64,000 nt of DNA from Microbispora catharanthi (GCF_006334915.2 NZ_VDMA02000017.1:62001-126000), one strand, 5' to 3'; positions 7,472 through 15,952 are shown, counted from the first letter of the stretch. Translations and numbers: made by a program. Notes: a model not told the origin generated them from the sequence alone.

Positions 7472-9756
7472 CAGCCGGCGACGGGCGAGAGCGCGATGTC
7501 CTCGGGCCGGATCGGGACACGGGAGAGATCCAGCCCGGTCGCGGCCCTGACCGCCGCGGCCACCGCCGGGGTCGACGACAGCGTGGGCGGCTCGCCCGCA
7601 CCCCGCAGGCCGTACGGCGCGTGGGGGTCGGGGTTCTCCAGCACCGACAACCGCATCGGCGGCATGTCGAGGATGGTGGGGATCAGGTAGTCGGTGAACG
7701 AGGGGTTGAGCACCCGGCCGTCCCTGACCTGGATCTCCTCCATCAGCGCCAGGCCCAGGCCCTGCGCGGAGCCGCCGTGGATCTGCCCTTCCAGGGCCAG
7801 CGGATTGAGGATCTTCCCGACGTCCTGCACGGCGGCCAGTTCGACGACCTTGACCAGGCCGAGCTCGACGTCCACGTCGACCACGGCCCGGTGGACGCAC
7901 AACGCGAGCTGCGTGTGGGAGTCGCCCCGGCCGGTGACGGGGTCCATGGGGAACGTGGGCCGGTGGCGATACTCCCGCGTCTCCTCGACCGGCCCGAACC
8001 GCTCAAGCACCTCCTCCAGCGACAACTCCGGATGCGCCGCCCGCAGCGCGTCGAGGCGCGCCCGCACCGCCTCGCAGGCCGTTTTGACCGCCCCACCGGT
8101 GACGTACGACTGGCGGGAGGCCGAGGAGGACCCGGCCGAGCCGACCGCGGTGTCCGCCGGGGCGACCGTCACCCTGGCGATCCCGAGCTCCGTACGCGCG
8201 ATCTGGGCCTGGACGGTGACGAGCCCCTGGCCCACCTCGGCGGCGGCGGTGTGCACGAGCACGTGCGGCTCGTCGCCGGCGAGCTCGACCCGCACGCGGG
8301 CGGTCGAGTAGTCGTCGAAGCCCTCGGAGAAGCAGATGTTCTTGATGCCGACGCCGTAGCCCACGCCGCGACGCACGCCCTCGCCGTGCGTCGTCTGCGC
8401 GACGCCGCCCGGCAGGAGGCGCAGGTCGGGCTCATCCGCCGGTTCCGACGGCAGCGGCATCGCGGCCAGCTCACCGAGCATGTCCGCGAGCGGCGCGGGG
8501 CTGTCGATCAGCTGCCCGGTGGCCAGGCGCGACCCCTGCGACACCGCGTTGCGGACGCGGATCTCGACCGGTGACAGCCCACAGGCCGCCGCGAGCCGGT
8601 CCATCTGCGACTCGTACGCGTAGCACGCCTGGACCGCCCCGAACCCGCGCATCGCGCCGCAGGGCGGGTTGTTCGTGTAGACGCCGTACGCGTCGATCCA
8701 GACGTTGCCCACCTCGTACGGACCGACGCCGAGCGATGCGGCGTTGCCCACCACGGCGGGGGTGGACGAGCAGTAGGCGCCGCCGTCGAGGAGGATCTCC
8801 GCCTTGACGTAGACGAGCCGCCCGTCGGCCGTCGCGCCGTGCTCGTAGCGCATCCGCGCCGGATGCCGGTGGACGTGGCCGAAGAACGACTCCTCCCTGC
8901 CGTAGACCATCTTCACCGGGCGGCCCGTTCGCAGCGCCAGCATCGAGGCGTGGACCTGCATCGACAGGTCCTCCCTGGCGCCGAACGCGCCGCCGACCCC
9001 GGCGAGCGTCAGCCGCACCTTCTCCTTCGGCAGGCCCAGGCACGGCGCCACCTGGTCCTGGTCGACGTGCAGCCACTGGGTGGCGACGAACAGGTCCACC
9101 CCGCCGTCCTCGGCGGGCACGGCAAGGCCCGACTCCGGCCCGAGGAACGCCTGGTCCTGCATGCCGACCTCGTACTCGCCTGTGACGACCACCTCGGCCT
9201 CGAAGACCCGGCCCACCCTCACCGGCTGGTGCCGTACGAGGTTGCCCCGATCGCTCCCAGGGTGGACGGCGGGGTGGACGGCGGGACAGGACGGGTCGAA
9301 GGCGGCCCGGCGGAGATCGGTCACCGCCTCGCGCTCCTCGTAGCGCACGACGATCGCGGCGGCGGCACGGCGCGCGGTCTCCGGATGGTCGGCGGCCACG
9401 ATCGCCACGGGCTCGCCCTGGTAGCGGACCTGGTCGACGGCGAGCACCGGCTGGTCGCGGCGATCCAGCCCGTAGAACTTCTCCCCGGGCACGTCCTCAT
9501 GGGTCAGCACGGCGAACACGCCGGGCATCGCGAGCGCGGGGCCGATGTCGATCGAGCGGATCCACGCGGACGGGTGCGGGCTGCGCAGCGTGGCGCCCCA
9601 GAGCATGCCCTCAAGCCACAGGTCCGAGGAGTACGCGAACTCTCCGGTCACCTTCAGGGTGCCGTCGGGGCGCGGCGCGCTCTCGCCGAGGCCCGAACGC
9701 CGCCCCGTTCCGGTCGCCGTCCCCGCCGCCGTCCCCGCCGCCGTCTCAGTCGCCAT
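7471..9756 (-). CDS. Xanthine dehydrogenase family, molybdopterin-binding subunit
   Basis: 761-aa large subunit of a molybdenum hydroxylase (purine catabolism type). The N-terminal a/b-hammerhead domain shows APRPDGTLKVTGEFAYSSDL. The Mo-pterin domain contains VGGAFGAREDLSMQ, CGAMRGFGAVQACYAYESQM and GYGVGIKNICFSEG, and the catalytic-Glu region near the end reads YGLRGAGEPPTLSSTPAVAAAV. ATG 9756 follows GGAG; a GTG at 9768 adds only four residues. The FAD and 2Fe-2S partner subunits are not in this window, so they must be encoded elsewhere if the enzyme is functional. It diverges from pucR, the likely regulator. Xanthine as substrate is inference from that neighbour. Confidence 0.9.
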   Translation of the reverse strand: MATETAAGTAAGTATGTGRRSGLGESAPRPDGTLKVTGEFAYSSDLWLEGMLWGATLRSPHPSAWIRSIDIGPALAMPGVFAVLTHEDVPGEKFYGLDRRDQPVLAVDQVRYQGEPVAIVAADHPETARRAAAAIVVRYEEREAVTDLRRAAFDPSCPAVHPAVHPGSDRGNLVRHQPVRVGRVFEAEVVVTGEYEVGMQDQAFLGPESGLAVPAEDGGVDLFVATQWLHVDQDQVAPCLGLPKEKVRLTLAGVGGAFGAREDLSMQVHASMLALRTGRPVKMVYGREESFFGHVHRHPARMRYEHGATADGRLVYVKAEILLDGGAYCSSTPAVVGNAASLGVGPYEVGNVWIDAYGVYTNNPPCGAMRGFGAVQACYAYESQMDRLAAACGLSPVEIRVRNAVSQGSRLATGQLIDSPAPLADMLGELAAMPLPSEPADEPDLRLLPGGVAQTTHGEGVRRGVGYGVGIKNICFSEGFDDYSTARVRVELAGDEPHVLVHTAAAEVGQGLVTVQAQIARTELGIARVTVAPADTAVGSAGSSSASRQSYVTGGAVKTACEAVRARLDALRAAHPELSLEEVLERFGPVEETREYRHRPTFPMDPVTGRGDSHTQLALCVHRAVVDVDVELGLVKVVELAAVQDVGKILNPLALEGQIHGGSAQGLGLALMEEIQVRDGRVLNPSFTDYLIPTILDMPPMRLSVLENPDPHAPYGLRGAGEPPTLSSTPAVAAAVRAATGLDLSRVPIRPEDIALSPVAG

Positions 9757-9845
9757 CCGCCGCTCCACCGTCGTAGTACAGCAACCGGGCGGGGGCGGGG
9801 CCTATCGGCGCGGCCATGAAACCCGGGGACGGGCGTAGTCGATGC

Positions 9846-9868
9846 TTGTAGATATCTCCAAATACGCT
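9846..9868. promoter_or_regulatory. Palindrome and -10 box in the pucR/xdh promoter
   Basis: TTGTAGATATCTCCAA (9846-9861) is a 16-base inverted repeat with 7 of 8 pairs matching. It directly abuts TACGCT (9863-9868), a -10-like box 7 bases before the pucR GTG. A dimeric regulator bound here would cover the pucR promoter and sit 90 bases upstream of the divergent xdh start. Confidence 0.5.
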
Positions 9869-9875
9869 GTCTGTC

Positions 9876-11399
9876 GTGCTGTTGCATGATCTGCTCGCCG
9901 TCCCGGAACTGCGGCTCACCCTGCTCACGGGCGACGAGCGGCTGGACCGCGAGATCAAGGGCGTGCTCATCACCGACCTGCCCGATCCCCGGCGGTACCT
10001 GTCGGGCGGCGAACTGGTGCTGACCGGCCTGATGTGGCGCCAGTCGCCCGAGGACTCCGCCCGGTTCGTCGACGCCCTGGCCGAGGCGGGCGTGGCCGCG
10101 CTCGGCGCGGGCGACGCGCGGCTCGGCACGGTCCCTGACGACCTGGTGGAGGCGTGCCGGGCACGCGGGCTGCCGCTGCTCGAAGTGCCCGTCGAGGTGT
10201 CGTTCGGAGCGGTCACCGAACTCGTCGGCAGGCGCGTCGCCGCCGCCCAGGTGGGCGACCTGCGCGGCGCCCTCGGGCGGCACCGCAGGATCGTCGCGGC
10301 GGTGGCCGAAGGGGCCGGGCTCGGCGAGCTGTTCGCCCTGGTCGAGGCCGAGCTCGGTGTCACGGCCGCGGTCGTGTCCGCCTGCGGCGCGGTCGTCGCG
10401 GGCGCGCTGCCCGAGGAGCAGGCCGTACGGCTGGCCCGCGACTATCTCTCCGCCGTCCGCCTGCCGGTCGTCGTGGGCCGCGGCGGGCCGTTCACGCTGT
10501 TCGCCGTGGGCCGATCGCACCGGGCCGCCGGCTGGGCCCTGGTCTGCCGGGGCGAGGTCGACGTGGAGATCGGCTACGAGCTGGCGGCGTGCGTCGCGAT
10601 GGAGCGGACCCGGGCGGAGGAGGGCCGCCGGGTGGAGCGCCGGCTGGCCGAGCAGCTCATCGCCCTGGCCTGCGCGGGCGGCGACCTCGCGGAGCTGTCG
10701 GCCCGGCTGCGGACGTGCGGCATCGACCCGGCCGAGCCGTACGCGGTGGTCACCGCGACGGCGAGCAGGCATGGGGCGACGGACGGCCCCGACCGCGCCC
10801 TGCTGGGCGGTCAGGTGGTGGAGGAGTTGCTGGACCGCGGGGTGGTGGCCGCCGCGGGCGCCGACGCGTCGGTGGCGCTGGTCCCCCTGCGCCACGACAC
10901 CCCCTGGGGTGATCGCGAGGCACTCGCGGCGTGGCTGCGCGCCCGTACGGCGGTGCTCGCCGGCGGGCTGCCCTCGATCACGGTGTCGGCCGGGCTGAGC
11001 GGCGCGCTGACCGGGCCGCAGGCCATCCGCGGAGGGGTGGAGGAGGCGGGCCACGCCCGGCGGATGGCCGAGGCGCGCGGCGGGGGAGTGGTCACCAGCG
11101 ACGAGATCTACACCCACGCCCTGCTGCTGGCGACCGTGCCCGGCGACGTGCGGTCCTCGTTCGCCGGACGGCTGCTCGGGCCGTTGTTCGACTACGACCG
11201 GCGGCACGGGGCCGAACTGGTGCGCACGCTCGGCGCGTTCCTCGACTGCACGGGATCGTGGAACGCCTGTGCCGAGCGGCTGCACGTGCACGTCAACACG
11301 GTGCGCTACCGGATCAGGCGGGTCGAGGAGCTGACCGGCAAGGATCTGTCGTCCATGGCAGACCGCGTCGACCTCTTCCTCGCCCTCCGCGCCGGCTAG
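9876..11399 (+). CDS. PucR-family transcriptional regulator
   Basis: 507-aa regulator. The N-terminal PucR domain (residues 1-120) shows LLHDLLAVPELRLTLLTGDE and GGELVLTGLMW. A central GAF/GGDEF-like CdaR region follows. The C-terminal PucR-type helix-turn-helix reads FLDCTGSWNACAERLHVHVN then TVRYRIRRVEELTG. Family members activate purine-degradation genes in Bacillus and sugar-diacid genes elsewhere. Here the divergent molybdopterin hydroxylase is the obvious target. GTG 9876 is 7 bases after a TACGCT -10 box, so the mRNA is probably leaderless. Confidence 0.92.
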   Translation: MLLHDLLAVPELRLTLLTGDERLDREIKGVLITDLPDPRRYLSGGELVLTGLMWRQSPEDSARFVDALAEAGVAALGAGDARLGTVPDDLVEACRARGLPLLEVPVEVSFGAVTELVGRRVAAAQVGDLRGALGRHRRIVAAVAEGAGLGELFALVEAELGVTAAVVSACGAVVAGALPEEQAVRLARDYLSAVRLPVVVGRGGPFTLFAVGRSHRAAGWALVCRGEVDVEIGYELAACVAMERTRAEEGRRVERRLAEQLIALACAGGDLAELSARLRTCGIDPAEPYAVVTATASRHGATDGPDRALLGGQVVEELLDRGVVAAAGADASVALVPLRHDTPWGDREALAAWLRARTAVLAGGLPSITVSAGLSGALTGPQAIRGGVEEAGHARRMAEARGGGVVTSDEIYTHALLLATVPGDVRSSFAGRLLGPLFDYDRRHGAELVRTLGAFLDCTGSWNACAERLHVHVNTVRYRIRRVEELTGKDLSSMADRVDLFLALRAG

Positions 11400-11540
11400 T
11401 CTCCGGGCCGGATGGGACGAAGATCGCCGGGAGAGAGCAGGTCAAGGCGGGGCGTTCGCTCTGGATTCAGATCCGCCTCTTATGTTTTCCGCGATCACTG
11501 ATTACGCTGAAAACGACCCGGCCCCGGCCCGAACGGCCGG

Positions 11541-11576
11541 GCGCCGTAGGCCCGACATCGTCGCGGCCTACGGCGC
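11541..11576. terminator. Hairpin downstream of pucR
   Basis: Perfect 12-bp stem: GCGCCGTAGGCC (11541-11552) and GGCCTACGGCGC (11565-11576), 12-base loop, no T-run. It lies between pucR and the converging micropeptide gene and could stop transcription from both sides. Confidence 0.65.
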
Positions 11577-11586
11577 GATGCCGTGC

Positions 11587-11620
11587 TATGGGGGCACCAC
11601 AGAGCTTATGGGGGCACGAC
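11587..11620. repeat. Two 14-base direct repeats spaced 20 bases
   Basis: TATGGGGGCACCAC at 11587-11600 and TATGGGGGCACGAC at 11607-11620 differ at one base and repeat every 20 bases, about two helical turns. A related ATGGGGGACGAC occurs at 11930-11941 just upstream of the micropeptide start. Purpose unknown. Confidence 0.55.
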
Positions 11621-11790
11621 AGGCCGTCGCCGTTCTCGCCGCCTCACGGTGGGGGGTGCCTGATCCCGCATGCATCGAGGCAGGCGAGAGCCCGCCTGGT
11701 CAGGCCGCCAATGCGGAAGCGGAAATCGTGCGGGCTCGGGACCGGACAGGCCGTTGGAGGCGGTGCCTCAACAGGCTCGATGGTGGGGGA

Positions 11791-11916
11791 TCAGCAGCAG
11801 GGCTCCGCGGACAAGACTGCTACTGACGCGGAGCCGGTTGCGGCCGTAGCATGAGCGGCAGGTGCCAGGCTGAGCGATATGAGAGCAGCCAGGGTGAACA
11901 GTGAAAGGCGGCGCAT
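11791..11916 (-). CDS. 41-aa secreted micropeptide (candidate signal peptide precursor)
   Basis: The frame begins with ATG at 11916 and has an ideal Shine-Dalgarno, AAGGAG, 6 bases upstream (11923-11928). The peptide is MRRLSLFTLAALISLSLAPA then AHA as a textbook signal sequence (two Arg, hydrophobic core, A-X-A cleavage after residue 23). It leaves an 18-residue mature peptide that begins TAATGSASV and ends AEPCC. The gene is divergent from the XRE-TPR regulator, with 56 bases between start codons. An upstream in-frame ATG at 11931 would add MKEIL, but the Shine-Dalgarno lies inside that extension. Secretion is well supported; a signalling role is inference from the neighbour. It is too short for standard gene callers. 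Confidence 0.7.
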   Translation of the reverse strand: MRRLSLFTLAALISLSLAPAAHATAATGSASVAVLSAEPCC

Positions 11917-11972
11917 GAGGATCTCCTTCATGGGGGACGACTGTCCGGCCTTCATCTTCTCAAGGGGTGCGT

Positions 11973-13271
11973 GTGACTAGTCAAGGCATGGTCGGCGAGC
12001 GGATCAAGGCCATTCGTCGGCAGCGGGGTCTCTCACAGGCGCAGCTCGCTCATCCTGAATTGTCCGACAGCTACGTCTCGTTGATCGAGAGCGGCAAGCG
12101 CACGCCCACCCCCGCGGTCCTGGAGCTTCTCGCCCAGAAACTCGACTGTTCGCTCACCTATCTGGTCAACGGCGTCACCGCCGAGCAGATGGAGGAGATC
12201 GAGCTGGGCCTCCGCTTCGCCCAGCTGGCCCTGGAGAACGGCGACCTGACGGAGGCCAGGTCGCGCTACGCGGAGTTGCTCGCCGACAAGAACCTGGCCG
12301 GGCTGGCGTCGCTGCGCAGGGACGCCCAGTACGGGTACGCCCTGGCGACGGAGGCCTGCGGGAACTTCCCCGAGGCCATCACCGTGCTCGAGTCCCTCAG
12401 CGGCGAGGAGGCGGACGGACAGTCGCTCGAGCGGCGGGTCCAGGTGGCCATCGCGCTGTGCCGGTGCTACCGGGAGCTCGGCGACCTCCAGGCCGCCGTC
12501 CGCGTCGGCGAGTCAACGCTCGGGCTGGCCACCTCCCGCCCCCAGTGGACGGACGTCACGGTGGAGCTCGGCTCGACCCTTCTGTTCGTGTACGTCGAGC
12601 GCGGCGATCTCCTCCGCGCCCGGCAGTTCGCCGCCGAGCTCCTCGCCGCGGCCGAGCTCCTGGGGACGCCCACGTCCATGGTGGCCGCGTGCTGGAACGC
12701 GGCTCTCACCGCCCAGGCGTCCGGCAACGGAGACGAGGCCATGTCCCTGGTCGAGCGCGCCCTCGCGGTGCAGTCGGAGAACGGGGAGCCCCGCAACCTC
12801 GCCCGGCTCCGCTCGCAGTTCGCGATGCTTCTCCTCCAGGTGCGCCCCGCCGAGGCCCTCATGGCCAAGGAGCTGTCGGAGCGCGCGCTGCGTGAGCTGA
12901 AGGAGTCGTCGGCGGGCAAGACGGCGATCGCCCGCTGTGAGCTGAACATCGCCCGTGCGCAGATGGCGCTGGGGCGTCCGGTCGAAGCCGTCGAGCACGC
13001 GCGGCAGGCGCAGTCGCTGCTGGCGGACGGCAGCAGCCTTGCTGTGGCCGCGGACGCCTGTCTCGTGCTGGGACAGGCGTACTGGATGCAGCGGCTGGAC
13101 CAGGAGGCGCTGGCGGAGCTGCAGGCCGCGGCCGAGCGGCTGCGCCGTCTGCCGGTGACCCGCACGATCGCCGAGCGGTGGCAGTCGGTCGCCGAGATGC
13201 AGGCCCGGCTGGGCGAGCACGAGCCCAGCATGTCCAGTTACCAGCAGGCGCTCGCCTGCGCCGGGCTCTGA
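11973..13271 (+). CDS. XRE-family regulator with TPR domain
   Basis: 432-aa regulator. An N-terminal Cro/CI helix-turn-helix (about residues 6-60) shows ERIKAIRRQRGLSQAQLA and SDSYVSLIESGKRTPTPAVL. It is followed by about 350 residues of TPR-like helical repeats (LALENGDLTEARSRYAELL; CRCYRELGDLQAAVRVGEST; QAYWMQRLDQEALAELQAAA). This architecture is that of peptide-sensing RRNPP regulators (PlcR, Rap, NprR) and of several actinobacterial developmental regulators. The start is taken as GTG 11973 (AAGGGG at 11962-11967); GTG 11967 and ATG 11988 are alternatives. It faces a secreted micropeptide gene, its probable partner or target. Confidence 0.88.
   Translation: MTSQGMVGERIKAIRRQRGLSQAQLAHPELSDSYVSLIESGKRTPTPAVLELLAQKLDCSLTYLVNGVTAEQMEEIELGLRFAQLALENGDLTEARSRYAELLADKNLAGLASLRRDAQYGYALATEACGNFPEAITVLESLSGEEADGQSLERRVQVAIALCRCYRELGDLQAAVRVGESTLGLATSRPQWTDVTVELGSTLLFVYVERGDLLRARQFAAELLAAAELLGTPTSMVAACWNAALTAQASGNGDEAMSLVERALAVQSENGEPRNLARLRSQFAMLLLQVRPAEALMAKELSERALRELKESSAGKTAIARCELNIARAQMALGRPVEAVEHARQAQSLLADGSSLAVAADACLVLGQAYWMQRLDQEALAELQAAAERLRRLPVTRTIAERWQSVAEMQARLGEHEPSMSSYQQALACAGL
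11974..11983. promoter_or_regulatory. Palindrome at the XRE start, overlapping a possible -35 of the micropeptide gene
   Basis: TGACTAGTCA is a perfect 10-base palindrome lying in the first codons of the regulator. On the minus strand TTGACT (11984-11979) inside it could be the -35 box of the micropeptide promoter. It is a plausible autoregulatory operator. Confidence 0.4.
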
Positions 13272-13285
13272 CGCCCACCCCGATG

Positions 13286-13309
13286 GCGGGCCTCCCCGGC
13301 GGGGCCCGC
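13286..13309 (+). terminator. Hairpin after the XRE-TPR gene
   Basis: A 24-base self-complementary segment (GCGGGCCTC with GGGGCCCGC, 9 pairs including one G-T, 6-base loop) starts 15 bases after the regulator stop and separates it from copC. Confidence 0.6.
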
Positions 13310-13391
13310 ACCAGGGATGTCCTCGGGTTATCCCCAGTCTTCCGATGCGAGGTATGGACCGGACCCCCGCGTCGGTAGCCTGGGAGGTGCC

Positions 13392-13961
13392 ATGAAGAGA
13401 CCCTTCCTCGCCGCCTTCGCCGCGCTCGTGGCGGCTCTCCTGCTGTGTGCCGCGCCGGCCCTGCCGGCCCAGGCGCACACCTCGCTCAAGAGTAGCGACC
13501 CGCAGAAGAACGCCCAGGTCAAGACCTTGCAAAAGGTCACGCTCGAGTTCGCGGACTCCGTTCAGTTCCCAGTCGTGATCGTCCGCGGCGAGGACGGCAA
13601 GCGCTACGAGAAAGGCGACCCGGTCGTCGACGGGCCCAAGGTCACCGAGGCGGTGACCGAGCCGGTTCCCCCGGGCCGTTACACGATCGCCTGGCGGGTG
13701 GTCTCTCCCGACGGGCATCCCCTCGAAGGGGAGATCCCGTTCACCGTGGTCGGCGACCAGTCGGTGGGGGCGGCGACCTCGGCGGCCGCTCCCGACACGT
13801 CCTCCGCGTCCGCGCCGGCGGCCGCCGCGCCCGCGACGGCACCTGCGGCGCGGGCCGACGACGGAGGGCAGAGGGGCGTTCCGGGGTGGATCTGGGCGGT
13901 GATCTTCGGGATCGCCGGCGTCGGCATCGGGATGTTCCTGAGCCTGCGGAAGAAGCCGTGA
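13392..13961 (+). CDS. copC: CopC-type copper-binding protein
   Basis: 189-aa exported copper protein. The signal peptide ends in LPAQA, so the mature chain starts with His (HTSLKSSDPQ), the N-terminal Cu(II) ligand of CopC proteins. The other ligands are in SPDGHPLEG, about residue 105. The Met-rich Cu(I) site of Pseudomonas CopC is absent, so only the Cu(II) site is expected. A Ser/Ala/Pro linker leads to a C-terminal transmembrane helix (WIWAVIFGIAGVGIGMFLSL) with basic residues after it, anchoring the domain outside the membrane. GGGAGG precedes ATG 13392. Its TGA overlaps the GTG of the next gene, so the two are translationally coupled. Confidence 0.93.
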   Translation: MKRPFLAAFAALVAALLLCAAPALPAQAHTSLKSSDPQKNAQVKTLQKVTLEFADSVQFPVVIVRGEDGKRYEKGDPVVDGPKVTEAVTEPVPPGRYTIAWRVVSPDGHPLEGEIPFTVVGDQSVGAATSAAAPDTSSASAPAAAAPATAPAARADDGGQRGVPGWIWAVIFGIAGVGIGMFLSLRKKP

Positions 13962-15952
13962 ACAGGGCGGTGCGCCTGACCGCCGCGGCGCTCTGCGCGG
14001 CCGTCGGCGCACTCGTCATCGCGATGGTGCTCGGCGGCGCCGCGACGCCCCGGATCATCCCCGGTCTGCCCGACGAGGGCACGCTGACCCGCTGGATGCT
14101 GCCGCTGTCGAAGCTCGCGATGGACGTCTCCGGCGTCCTGACCGTCGGCCTGCTGGCGGCGGCCGCGGCGTTCCTGCCCAACGACAAGGGTCTGCTCGGC
14201 AAGCAGGCGCAACGTTACGTGAAGGGCGCGTCGTGGTCCGCGCTGGCCTGGGCGGTCGCCGCGGCAGTGGCGCTGGTCTTCAGCCTGTCGGAGACCCTCG
14301 GCGCGCCGGTGGGGCAGATCCTCGCCGGCAACGAGCTCACCAGCTACGCCAGCCAGGTGCCGCAGGGCATCGCGCTGACCCTGGTCGTGCTGTTCGCCGT
14401 CGCCATCGCGCTGTTCGCCCGGGGCGCGATCACGGCGGGCGCCGCCGGAGGGCTGCTGGTCTTCGCGCTCGTGACGCTGCTGCCGCCCGCGCTCACGGGG
14501 CACTCCTCCTCCTCGCCCAACCACGGGCTGGCCACCACCTCGGTGGCCATGCACCTGCTCTTCCTGGCCCTGTGGGTGGGCGGTCTCGGAGTGGTCTGCG
14601 TGCACGCGCTGCGCGGGCAGCCGCTCCTGGACGTCGCCGCTGCGCGCTTCTCCCGGATGGCGCTGTGGTGCTTCGCCGGGGTCGGCGTCTCCGGGCTCGC
14701 CGCCGCCGCGTCGCGCCTCACCTCGGTCGGCGAGCTGTTCACCTCGAACTACGGCCTGCTCCTGCTCGCCAAGATCGTCGCGTTCGCCGTGCTCGGGTTC
14801 GTCGGCTGGCGCCACCGCGGCCGTACGCTGCCGAGGCTGTCGGCGGGGGAGCCGCACGCCTTCCTCCGCCTCGCCCTCGGCGAGGTCCTGCTGATGGGGG
14901 CGACGATCGGCCTGGCCGTGGCGCTGTCGCGGACCGCCCCGCCGCCCGTCGACACGCCGGTCGACCGGGCCTACGAGCTGCTCGGCTACCTGGTACCGCC
15001 GCCGATGACGCTCGCCAACCTGGTGACGCTGTGGTGGTTCGACCTGTTCTTCGCCGTGCTCGCCGTCGTCATGGCCGGTCTGTACGGCGCGGGCGTCGTA
15101 CGGCTGGCCCGCCGGGGCGACCGGTGGCCGCAGGGCCGCACGGTCAGCTGGTACCTCGGCGTCGTCATCCTCGTCCTCAGCACGCAGAGCGGCGTGGCGC
15201 GTTACTCGCCCGTGCTGTTCAGCGTGCACATGACCGAGCACATGATCCTGTCGATGCTGGTCCCGATCTTCCTGGTGCTCGGCGCGCCGGTCACGCTGGC
15301 GCTGCGCGCGCTCAAGCCCGCCGCCCGCCGGGGCGACCGGGGACCACGCGAGTGGCTCACGGTGATCCTGCACAGCAGGGTCCTGAAGTTCGTCAGCCAC
15401 CCCGCCATCGCGACCGCGATCTTCGTGGTGTCGACGTTCGCCCTGTACTTCACCCCGCTGTTCGCCGCCGCGATGGAGGAGCACCTCGGTCACATCGCGA
15501 TGACCGTGCATTTCCTGCTGAGCGGCTCGCTGTTCTTCTGGGTGATCATCGGCGTGGATCCGGCGCCGCACAAGCTGCCCCACGTCGGGCGGCTGCTGCT
15601 GCTCATGGTGACCATGCCGTTCCACGCGTTCTTCGGGATCGCCCTGATGAGCATGGGCACGGTGCTCGCGTCCGGTTACTACGACCAGCTCGGGCGCACC
15701 TGGGGCGTCTCCTCGCTGACCGACCAGCAGGCCGGCGGCGGAATCGCCTGGGCCTTCGGCGAGATCCCCACGCTGATCGTGCTGCTCGCGCTCGGCTTCC
15801 AGTGGTGGCGCGACGACGAACGCGTCGCGCGCCGGGCCGACCGCCGGGCCGACGCCGCGGCGGCCAAGTCCGGTGGCACCGGGGACGCGGAGCTGGACGC
15901 CTACAACGACTACCTGGCGAGGCTGAACAGGCGGGACAGGGCCGCCGACTAG
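13958..15952 (+). CDS. CopD-CtaG fusion: copper import / cytochrome oxidase assembly membrane protein
   Basis: 664-aa polytopic membrane protein. The N-terminal half (about residues 1-320) is CopD-like with helices such as LLFLALWVGGLGVVCVHALR and conserved His/Met near helix ends. The C-terminal half (about 340-610) is CtaG/caa3 assembly-like: YSPVLFSVHMTEHMILSMLV, YFTPLFAAAMEEHLGHIAM and MPFHAFFGIALMSM. It presumably moves copper delivered by CopC and supplies the Cu centre of a terminal oxidase; direction of transport is inference. GTG 13958 overlaps the copC stop by four bases. A charged Arg/Asp-rich cytoplasmic tail ends the protein. Confidence 0.92.
   Translation: MNRAVRLTAAALCAAVGALVIAMVLGGAATPRIIPGLPDEGTLTRWMLPLSKLAMDVSGVLTVGLLAAAAAFLPNDKGLLGKQAQRYVKGASWSALAWAVAAAVALVFSLSETLGAPVGQILAGNELTSYASQVPQGIALTLVVLFAVAIALFARGAITAGAAGGLLVFALVTLLPPALTGHSSSSPNHGLATTSVAMHLLFLALWVGGLGVVCVHALRGQPLLDVAAARFSRMALWCFAGVGVSGLAAAASRLTSVGELFTSNYGLLLLAKIVAFAVLGFVGWRHRGRTLPRLSAGEPHAFLRLALGEVLLMGATIGLAVALSRTAPPPVDTPVDRAYELLGYLVPPPMTLANLVTLWWFDLFFAVLAVVMAGLYGAGVVRLARRGDRWPQGRTVSWYLGVVILVLSTQSGVARYSPVLFSVHMTEHMILSMLVPIFLVLGAPVTLALRALKPAARRGDRGPREWLTVILHSRVLKFVSHPAIATAIFVVSTFALYFTPLFAAAMEEHLGHIAMTVHFLLSGSLFFWVIIGVDPAPHKLPHVGRLLLLMVTMPFHAFFGIALMSMGTVLASGYYDQLGRTWGVSSLTDQQAGGGIAWAFGEIPTLIVLLALGFQWWRDDERVARRADRRADAAAAKSGGTGDAELDAYNDYLARLNRRDRAAD

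Larger units (their letters stand above)
11400..11790. other. Intergenic region, 391 bases
   Basis: Holds a strong hairpin (11541-11576) and two 14-base direct repeats (11587-11600 and 11607-11620). A 114-codon plus-strand frame at 11482-11826 has no ribosome-binding site and no familiar protein, and overlaps the micropeptide gene on the other strand; I do not call it. Confidence 0.6.

Noticed and set aside
11482..11826. 114-codon plus-strand frame after pucR
   Set aside because: No ribosome-binding site, no recognisable protein, crosses the 12-bp hairpin and overlaps the better-supported micropeptide gene on the other strand.
13679..15625. 648-codon frame antisense to the CopD-CtaG gene
   Set aside because: Same reason: highly polar shadow frame with no family match, opposite a clear membrane-protein gene.
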